Assembly (NCBI GenBank): GCA_020466095.1
Contig: CM035808.1
Coordinates: 41,883,555 to 41,947,554 of the forward strand
Source of the DNA: Chlorops oryzae
Taxonomy: Eukaryota > Arthropoda > Insecta > Diptera > Chloropidae
Reading direction: 5' to 3'
DNA: 64,000 nt
How positions within the stretch are numbered: the first letter of the stretch is position 1; each line of letters opens with the position of its first letter. This document shows, piece by piece, positions 56,719-64,000 of this stretch. Below the pieces are notes generated by a model. That model made no database searches and was not told where the DNA came from. It saw only the letters and a list, made by a program, of their open reading frames with translations. A program made the position numbers and the translations under genes.

Positions 56719-57909
56719 AGCTGCAATCATTCATGGCATAAGGCGGCATAACAGAACATAACATAACATAAAATAACATAAGCGCTTTTTGAGTAGTCAG
56801 TGAAGACATAAGAAAACATAAGAGCACAGAAGAGGCAATGTTGCAATTTGCGCACATTGCGGAAAGGGGGTAAAAATTATTTCCACAATTTCTCAAGAAA
56901 TAATTAACAAACGCTTGTAAATCAGTTCGGGACATGCCGAAAAGTAATAAAATATATTTTGCTTTCATAAAAAATTATATGCTTAATACTATTTTAATAT
57001 ATTACAACATTAGTAATTGTGGCTTTTCGAGATTTTCATAAAAAGGGCAAAAGTGGCAGCTTTGGGAAGGAGTTGGCAGCACAAATTCAAATCAGCTGGC
57101 TCGAACTTACATAATGCTGGGTTCATGCTTAGCCCTAAAAGCGCTTTTAGCGCATTTAGCTCTTAACGCGACTTTAAATGTGCTTTTAGCCATACAAAAT
57201 TTGAAAGCTTAATGCAAGTAAAAGCAACTTCAATGTAGCATTAAGGCGAATGCAACTCTGCTAACTTCGAAAAATTTCATGTTTCGAACTATTTGATAGT
57301 ACGAATATATGGCAGCACTGCTGGTTTGTTTACGTTTTTGCTGGTTTGTTTACGTTTTCCAGTCGTCACGCACAAGTTCTATTCCTAGTTAATAGTCTAA
57401 TGTTTATGTAGTTCATTACACAATTTTGCACACCTTTGTATAAAGCGAGCGGTTGCAAAAAACTGGCACGCTTTTTGTTTATAGCACATATCGATGTGTT
57501 TAATTGTTCAATTTTGTTTAAATTGAACAGAATGGCCAGGTATATCTGCACAATAAATAAAATGAATTTCAGCCGACGCATTTCGATTTCTTTTTCATCA
57601 AATTAAAACAGGACAGTTGTTTTGTAAGTCGAGAACATATGTTGTGTGTAAAAGCACATTTACTTAATGCGGCACTATGAACACTCTTCGAAAAATCGCT
57701 TTTCGAAAAACGTAAATGCGCTTTTAGGGCTAAGCATGAACATAGCATAAGACGGCATAAGAAAAATCTGTTTTCTACAGCTTCTTCTGTTCTGTTATGT
57801 TATGTTATGCCATCACTGACCACTTGCATACAACATGTATTGAATAGATAGAACCAGCTGATTATGCTATGTTATGTTATGCCGTCTTATGCCATGAATG
57901 ATTGCAGCT
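56719..57909. mobile_element. PIF/Harbinger-type element, TSD TTA
   Basis: AGCTGCAATCATTCATGGCA and TGCCATGAATGATTGCAGCT ends, TTA on both sides (56716-56718, 57910-57912). Subterminal (CATAA)n-like repeats: GCATAACAGAACATAACAT / ATGTTATGTTATGCC. The host of the nested MITE 57115-57747; the core is about 555 bp once that is removed. Confidence 0.9.
57115..57747. mobile_element. MITE A family, second copy, TSD TAA
   Basis: Ends TGCTGGGTTCATGCTTAGCC and GGCTAAGCATGAACATAGCA, TAA flanks (57112-57114, 57748-57750). Almost base-for-base the same as 6433-7065 but with a single left end. High similarity suggests recent mobility of the family. Confidence 0.9.
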
Positions 57910-58346
57910 TTATTCTATGCTTTTATTTATATGCGATTAGAAAGTTCGTTTCATTCATGTTTTATTTATATAGCTTGGTGAAACCGGGGGTAAGATTTTT
58001 TTGTTTGGTTTCAAGCGAATGAAAGAATTGCAGTGGTTGAAGTAGTTCACTAGAAGACAGTGTCATACCATTCTTTTTTTTAGTAACGACCAAAACATTT
58101 TTCTATACGAAAACTGGCATTTTTGAATTCAGCTGAATCTAGCTGAAAATAAAGCTCTGTCTAGCAGAATTTCACAAAATCTATCTGGCAGCACTGATTA
58201 CTACCAACAAATGGGCAGCACAAGATATTAAAAAAGCTTTGGGTATATTAGCGTTGTAGCCGTATCGAGTAAATTACATATAGGGTACATAAATAATAAC
58301 ACCAACGGCAGTTGTTATTTACCTTTTTTCTAGAAAAGTTGAGAGA

Positions 58347-58692
58347 ATGATTGAAATAATTTGCAACGATCGTTTGGGGAAAAAAGTGAGTATTTAAATA
58401 CATATTAAATTAAATTATATCAATATCAGGGTTGAGTCATTATTGAATTTTTCAGGTGCGTGTCAAATGCAATCCAGATGACACTGTAGGCGACTTAAAG
58501 AAATTAATAGCAGCACAAACCGGAACAAAATATGATAAAATCGTTTTAAAGAAATGGTACACAATCTACAAGGATCCCATAAGGCTCTCAGACTGTAAGT
58601 TTTCGATCAAACGATTTTAAGTAAATTATGACTCATTTCCCATTTCAGACGAAATACACGATGGAATGAACTTGGAATTATACTATCAATAG
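58347..58692 (+). CDS. Ubl5: Ubiquitin-like protein 5 (UBL5/Hub1)
   Basis: Three exons: 58347-58385, 58456-58594 and 58649-58692, with GTGAGT/TTTTTCAG and GTAAGT/CATTTCAG borders, encoding exactly 73 residues, the invariant family length. Sequence starts [13 protein letters not shown], contains [19 protein letters not shown] and [20 protein letters not shown], and ends YYQ with the double tyrosine rather than a diglycine. UBL5 is a non-conjugating ubiquitin fold protein bound to spliceosomal Snu66/Prp38 and used in alternative splicing (family knowledge). A polyadenylation signal AATAAA is at 58739. The gene is tail-to-tail with the theta GST. Confidence 0.97.
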
Positions 58693-58997
58693 CTTAAGTT
58701 TAAAAAAATATCCTCTTTTGCATTATTCTATGAAATATAATAAAATTGAATAAACAAATATGTATTTAGTTTGGCTAATTTAATTTAGTTAATTACAGTT
58801 ATGTATTTCATAAAGCAAATACTTAACTAATACGTTGAGGGTCCGAAACCGGAGAACAAACAAAAACAGACAAAATATCCTCACAATCAACAAGTATCCA
58901 CGACCGAGCTTGAAGTTGAATCCAGCCAACTGCACCACACGGGTCGTCAAAAATTTAACCAGTTCCTAAATATTTTGTAACAAAGCTAGAGAAATTT

Positions 58998-59997
58998 TTA
59001 CAATTTAGCTTGGGGACCACTGCCCGAAAGCTTGTACATAATCGTGTGCGCTTCATCATAGTAGGGATTGCATGATTTCCTTACACGTTTCAACCAAGAT
59101 CGAATTTTCGGATATTTTATACGAACATCGTAGTCAACGAGTCCTAGAAGTAGAATAATTTTCTTAAAGTACTTCAATGAAAAAAAAACCCACAATTCCC
59201 ACTTGTTTGCTCGATCTCGCAAGCCGCAAATATATCGGCAGCCGTTAGATTTTTGCCAGTGAGGAAAGGAAATTCTTTTAGCCAAACTTCTTCAACAATA
59301 CTCAAATTTTGTTCCATTAATTCTGTTAATTTTTCAATTTTTTTCGCTGTTGGTTTCTGACCTCCCATTAATGGATCCAGCCAAATTTTACGAACAAACA
59401 AAAAGCAGGTCAGTCGCAGCTAGAATAAAAAATTTCTTTAATCTATTTTCTTCGGCTTCATCAATTTTATTTGTAGTTACTGCTGTGTGTTGCCATTCCA
59501 GGAACTCATCAACTCTAGCTTGGTCAACAAAATATTTTGGATACAGATATTCTGGAATTTTTCCCTTGGATGAAAGATATCTAAATAAATTGAAAGATCA
59601 TGGTTTTAATCAGAACTAGGGCACTTGAAAAAAAGAGATCACCTTAGGATAGCAACACTTTCGGCTAGCTTAAATTGGTCATCAATGATGCAAGGTACAC
59701 GCTGGAAACGATTTATGTTGTTCTTATAATCTTCTGTCATATGCACACCTGTCAATGTAGAGAAGCATAATTATTAGCCTCAAATACAAAGAGAAAATTA
59801 AATCGTCATCATTGTTTCCCTTTAACCAAATTACAAACATAACAACGGATGATTAAATTGAGATATCATATTTTTTAATCATTACCAGTTCGCAGCTCCA
59901 ATCGGCAATCTTCATATTGCGTGCCGCTTAATTTCAATATTATGAAAAGTGCTCTTGAAGGCTGTGACAAAAGGTCATAATAAAATTTAAGTGACAT
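58998..59997 (-). CDS. Theta-class glutathione S-transferase
   Basis: Five exons: 59997-59886, 59748-59643, 59580-59481, 59419-59203 and 59143-58998, joined by short GT-AG introns to 226 residues, within the usual 225-230 range. The N-terminal thioredoxin-like domain begins MSLKFYYDLLSQPSRALFII with the theta catalytic Ser at residue 11, then FQRVPCIIDDQFKLAESVAI with cis-Pro and the GSH-binding ES. The helical C-terminal domain has VDEFLEWQHTALRLTC, WLDPLMGGQKP, GKNLTAADIFAACEIEQTRL and VRIKYPKIRSWLKRV, ending GSGPQAKL. It conjugates glutathione to electrophiles; in flies these enzymes act in detoxification. Two short introns (58-59 bases) interrupt conserved blocks; without removing them the gene looks broken, but spliced it is intact. 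Confidence 0.93.
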
Positions 59998-59999
59998 TT

Positions 60000-60878
60000 T
60001 GGTCTTCGATGAGGTTTCTATAAAGAAAATAACAAAAGAACATAGAAATTATGAGAAACCGATCGATCAGAAATATGGAAAAAAATTTTTTAATCACCCC
60101 AGTCTTCGCTCGCTCACGACTAGAGTCAAACTGCTCAAGAAACTGTCAGTGATAAAGCTCTTTCTCTTTTCTGTTGATGGTGGGCTTTCAATTTCTACTT
60201 AACTTTGTTACGCAAATTCATTTACTTGATCAAAAAAAAATTCTTCTTTAAGGCCCCAATTAATTTATTTATGCTCCAATACTATATTTATTGGTTTTGT
60301 TTCTAGACAACTCTAAATAAAGCGATTTCATTCAAAGATTTTAGCTTGCAAAAATACAATGCTTTATTAATTAAAAATGCAATAAAATGACTGGAAATCT
60401 AGTTGGAGTAAATAAACAGGTATTTACAGTGCTATAAGATTCGTTGACGACTCATATTATAGCATATTATAAAAATTGTTCTCCCGATGTTTTGAGAAGA
60501 GTGCGTGCGTTCGATGTTTCGTTAGCCAGAACAAAGTTCAATTTATTTATGGAACCTGGAAAAAGTGAATAACTCTCATGAAAAAAACACTTCAACGTAT
60601 TTGATTATTTATTATCTTTGACTTAAAGAGAAATCATTTCAAAAATATTTTAGCCAGTTACGATCTTTTCGTCACATCCAAACAAGACGCTCATTAAGGG
60701 CTATGATATCGGAATATTATATATTGCTCTTGTCTCATTACATGAACTTAAATATCGTTGTAATTTAAATTCAAAAATCAGTGAATACCTTAATTCGGCG
60801 AGAAAGGAAATAGCCGAATTCTTTCAATTCTAAAGCAGCGATTAGAGAAACTTCACGCTAGAGATAAAGTGACATTTT
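60000..60878. other. 5' flank of the GST gene, no other gene
   Basis: Intergenic AT-rich DNA; no recognised coding or repeat element apart from the start of the Helentron at its right border. Confidence 0.4.
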
Positions 60879-61007
60879 TATACCTTTTCCGAAGGAAAGG
60901 GTATATTAAGTTTGGCACGGAGTATGTAACATACCAAAGGAGTCGCGATAGATATAGACATATATATATATTCTTGATCAGGGTGACAAGAGGAATCGAT
61001 CTAGCCA

Positions 61008-61039
<32 letters not shown>

Positions 61040-61887
61040 GGTCACACTTTAGTTTTTCGTAATTTACTCCTAAGCCATGAAAGATATCATATTGAAATTT
61101 GGCATGGACTTGAACCAGGTAAATGTCCGAAAAACTGCATACAAATTTTTTTCTTAGTCCCTTCTTGGGTCGTGGGAAGTGGTTCAGAAGTTTCAAAAAT
61201 CACGATTCTTAACGTTTTCCGTGAATAACTTTTTTACTATACATCCCAGCTTATTGAAATTTGGTGTGTGTATAGCTACTATGTAGACTAAAGCTTTCGC
61301 TGAAAAAAAATTGCGACATCGCTATAACTATGGTCATCATCCTACACATTAGAAAAAAACACTCTTTCTCTTATTCTCATATCTGTATACAAAAATGATG
61401 TTTTTTTTTGCTTCTTCTGATTGTGTATTTTGCCCCCAAATAAAGTCGTCACTTGTGATTAAATTTTGCCCATGACCATCATTCGCGAAATTCGCAAAAA
61501 ATTTGATTTCACTATTTTGAATTGAATATTTCCAAGCTAGACAAAATGTCCTCTAACGGTTAAAATTTGATAAAGACCACCATCTGCGAAATTCGCGAAA
61601 ATTTGATTTTCACTATTTTGAATTGAGGATTTCGCAGCTAAACAAAATGTCCTCTAACGGTTAAAATTTGACCATGCTCACCATCCGCGAAAATTTTGTG
61701 CTTAATAGTAATCTCGAGTTTTAGAAGCTAAATCGAAGTACAGATAAGGTATAAATAGATATCCAAGCTAGAACAACGAAAACGGCAGGATTTTTTGTTA
61801 AGGTAATGTTTTAACATATTTCAGGCTGAGGAAAAGGTATGTGTGCAATCGACTTAGCCGATGCAAACTTCTTTACTTGTTTTTTTT
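60879..61887 (+). mobile_element. DINE-1-like Helentron, second subfamily
   Basis: Begins TATACCTTTTCCGAAGGAAAGGGTATATTA, a hairpin start, followed by ATATATATTCTTGATCAGGG and CGATCTAGCCATGTCTGTC with a (TCTG)n run, hallmarks of Drosophila INE-1-type elements. It ends CTTCTTTACTTGTTTTTTTT. The interior contains a roughly 118-bp tandem repeat (61455-61690). Confidence 0.75.
61455..61690. repeat. Tandem repeat of about 118 bp
   Basis: TCGCGAAATTCGC / CGAAATTCGCGAAAATTTG, TTTTGAATTGA and ACAAAATGTCCTCTAACGGT recur in two consecutive units plus a partial third, each preceded by TTAAAATTTG(A/C)C. Confidence 0.8.
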
Positions 61888-62561
61888 TACTTTTCCAGCA
61901 AAGATTTTTAGGTTCACACAACAAAGACTATAAAACAATAAATGAAATATCTCAAACCGACAGATGTGGCCAGCCAAAGCTTCCTTTACTTGGTACTTGG
62001 CTAACATGCTGAAAAATGAGGTCTTTGTTTAAATAGCTTGGTGAATTCGGGCCTTAATATAATATAATTAAGTTTAATGTAATCTAATGTAACACCGTGT
62101 TGAAAATTTTGGTTTTGTTGAAGTCTGAAATAAAATCTCAAATGTTATTTTAAAAACATAACTCACAAGAATATGTATAGACATACATACTTTAGGTGTT
62201 TTCAATGAGTATAATGAGACTGCAAATCAGGCCATTAAGATAGATAAACTCGAAAAAGTTAAAACTGACTTAAATAGAATAGCAGTGTCGCACAGTGGTT
62301 TAAATGGCATCTGTAGCGCGAATTAAGTCCAAAAATCAAAGTCAGGTTAAGTTATCAAAAACTACCTTATATCAAGGAAAAATATCCAAATGTAAAGGAA
62401 TCAGCTGATATTTGTCATTCGAGCTATTTTGGATAGTCGGAAACCCTTTAATTTGCAGCTGTTTTAATAAATTTGTTTGCGCATTTAAAAGCATAGCATT
62501 TTGATAGAAAGTTTTGGTGTCAGAAAAAACTATTTGTAGCTTCTATTAAAAAACAAAAGGT
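61888..62561. promoter_or_regulatory. Upstream region of the small two-exon gene
   Basis: No repeat or other ORF identified. The 5' UTR and promoter of the following gene should lie near 62400-62560; no clear TATA box or initiator can be assigned. Confidence 0.3.
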
Positions 62562-62963
62562 ATGGAACATCAAAAGAAAGGTAAGCTCTTCATGCTTAAA
62601 CCGAAATTGGTTGAAAATAGTCAATGGCTTTTAAATTACGAACCAAAATGCAAGAGCATCTTAGAATGAGCAAGATGAAAAAAGTGATTTGGCTTTCATA
62701 AGCTTTTAAAAAAATTGCAAAAGTTTGCAGTTCTTCTAGTCTTTTTTATTCTTAGTATTGATGTATTGGAAATAAAAAACAGTAATTATTTTTTTTTACC
62801 GCTTCCGTCGAACGCCTCTTTTTTGGCATTTTCAGATTCAGTTATTTCTCAAATATCCATTCGCGATAAGCTAAATAAGAGCAAATTGAAACTCGATAAC
62901 GAAGTAATAATACTACTGAAAGGTCCGCAAATTTCTGCAACCTCGGACTCCGACTCCGAATAA
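62562..62963 (+). CDS. Small protein of unknown function, C-terminal SDSDSE
   Basis: Exon 1, 62562-62580 (ATG GAA CAT CAA AAG AAA G, donor GTAAGC), and exon 2, 62836-62963 (acceptor GGCATTTTCAG), join through a split GAT codon to give 48 residues: MEHQKKDSVISQISIRDKLN followed by KSKLKLDNEVIILLKGPQIS and ending SDSDSE. It is charged, probably helical in the middle, with an acidic Ser tail resembling a CK2 target. No domain is recognised. Evidence for a gene is the matching splice phase and the codon-like composition; it could be a short isoform of a longer gene or extend with other exons. The intron-side continuation (62715-62835) also stays open but begins with an unlikely hydrophobic lead. 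Confidence 0.5.
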
Positions 62964-63565
62964 CATAAAAAAATGTATTCTGTTCAATAATTTTAAAACT
63001 TAACCTATAAAAAATAGTTTATGTGAAAAAAAGCAATTTTCTTAGCATTATTTTTCTTTGCTAGAAATTACTAGTCATTCCCTATAAGCGATTCGTAAGT
63101 ATATCGTAAATGCTCAAAATCTAGGTGTCTTTCTACTTTTGACGAAAAAAGCGATGGCCACGCCCACTTGCAAATATAATATTGGGATCTTCAAGGTCGT
63201 GTTAGAAACTAAAACTCCTTTTTAAACAATACATAAGAAAATATCGCATCTTAAGTTTTTCGTCACGTTTTTAGAGATCCTGGCCCGACAATTTTGTACC
63301 GGAGATACTTCAATATTAGTTCAATCCTAATGCCACTTCAACTATGAAGTGAAACTTTATTACTCATTCTCATACCAAATTTCGTTAAGCTAGCTCCACG
63401 CCTTCTAATTTATTTGCACTACAGTAACGCTTTGAACCACTGTGTGTCGGTTAGAAAGTACTCTTTTTCCTTTAAAACCTTACTATTTTCGCTAACACTT
63501 CATAACAGAATGTAACCATAGCAACGGCATATAGGAGTCACTTTGATAAAGGTGTCACTTTTCGA
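62964..63565. other. Intergenic with possible Helentron remnant
   Basis: GATGGCCACGCCCACTTGC at 63155-63173 is the GCCACGCCCAC motif of DINE-like elements; no termini. The promoter of the following gene should be in the last part. Confidence 0.35.
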
Positions 63566-63911
63566 ATGAACTCCTTACCACTGCAGTGTTTTGCGATGGA
63601 TACTTTTGATATCAGAGAGATTCCGAACCGTTCCAATCTACCATTGCAAATAACTTTAAAGCTTAATGTATATGTTTTTCTAACCTGGTCTTTGATTTAC
63701 GGCTTCTCTATTTTTTACAAGGTAAATTCTTCTATTCTTTCCCTTTTTTCTTTTTTTGCAGTTTAAAAAAAATTTTTTTTATTGCAAATTTTTAAAGATT
63801 TCCAACTTTTGGAGCATTGAGGGTCTCTTTCTTTTTGGAGTTTATGTGGCAACCAACATATTTGAATGTGTGCGCATATTTGGAGGGTATGCAGGAAATC
63901 TGAAGGCACAG
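63566..63911 (+). CDS. TMEM17/TMEM216-family membrane protein, N-terminal exons
   Basis: Two exons: 63566-63721 (donor GTAAAT) and 63762-63911 (acceptor TTTTTTTGCAG, donor GTATAC), in phase 0; the gene continues past the window. The start may be 63566 or the in-frame ATG at 63596 (MDTFDIREIPNRSNL). LPLQITLKLNVYVFLTWSLI (first membrane segment), FYKFKKNFF, then EGLFLFGVYVATNIFECVRI with FGGYAGNL match the PLQ..L..N......F....YK and E..RL..G..GNL pattern of the Transmembrane_17 family. Those proteins act at the ciliary transition zone (family knowledge). In flies, ciliated cells are sensory neurons and spermatocytes. Confidence 0.65.
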
Positions 63912-64000
63912 GTATACATTGTAATTATTCATAAAAATAAATCTATGTAAATATATTCATAGCCCATGCATCTGAACCGATTCTTGATTTTGACACCTTT

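Larger units (their letters stand above)
55305..58196. mobile_element. hAT element with four nested elements
   Basis: CAGTGATGCCAGATC and the right end ATCTGGCAGCACTG, TSD ATAACTAC/ATTACTAC (55297-55304, 58197-58204; 7 of 8). Subterminal CTGCTAGATCTAGCAGATT palindromes. No transposase. Nested: 55380-55692, 56186-56604, 56719-57909, the last itself containing 57115-57747. Confidence 0.8.

Overview
Eukaryotic genomic DNA from a higher dipteran, most likely a tephritid-type fruit fly. The reasons are: conserved genes with short GT-AG introns whose best recognisable relatives are fly genes (Rbp1, scully, theta GST, UBL5); jockey-clade retrotransposons; and several DINE-1/INE-1-like Helentrons carrying the fly-typical GCCACGCCCAC and TTACTTGTTTT motifs. 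The window is AT-rich and gene-poor. Most of it consists of nested transposable elements whose insertion order can be read from target-site duplications (TSDs). Species is not determinable from sequence alone.

Layout. 1-16.7 kb is a transposon nest. It holds a gypsy pol fragment, a MADF gene remnant and a PIF/Harbinger transposase (minus strand) cut in two by a 7.7 kb hAT-ended insertion (7794-15494). That insertion itself contains an unrecognised C2H2-finger gene, an orphan PHD-finger exon, further hAT elements and a Helentron. 16.8-21.1 kb is a 5'-truncated jockey LINE with 74-bp tandem repeats in its 3' region and a foldback element inserted near the end of its ORF. 21.5-31.2 kb is another nest: a hAT element carrying a LINE tail, then a broken BED-finger hAT transposase gene (31163 to 23769, minus) interrupted by several elements, including a tRNA-derived SINE with a perfect 12-bp TSD. 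32.3-33.5 kb holds two small hAT elements.

Host genes. scully/HSD17B10 (34.7-35.6, minus); an ANAPC15-like gene (39.1-39.5, plus); Rbp1, an SR splicing factor (42.7-46.9, minus), with a large intron that holds a possible alternative terminal exon; an Rbp1 paralogue fused to a RING finger (52.7-53.4, minus); UBL5/Hub1 (58.3-58.7, plus) tail-to-tail with a theta-class GST (59.0-60.0, minus); a small two-exon gene of unknown function (62.6-63.0, plus); and the first exons of a TMEM17/TMEM216-family membrane protein running off the right edge (63.6-63.9, plus). Between them are many MITEs with TWA (PIF/Harbinger) or 8-bp (hAT) TSDs.

The host genes are independent housekeeping loci, not a pathway. 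The one functional link is that Rbp1 and the RRM-RING gene share exon structure and are a tandem duplication. The most novel items are the RRM-RING fusion, the in-frame alternative tail of Rbp1, and the unrecognised zinc-finger gene inside the hAT-bounded nest.
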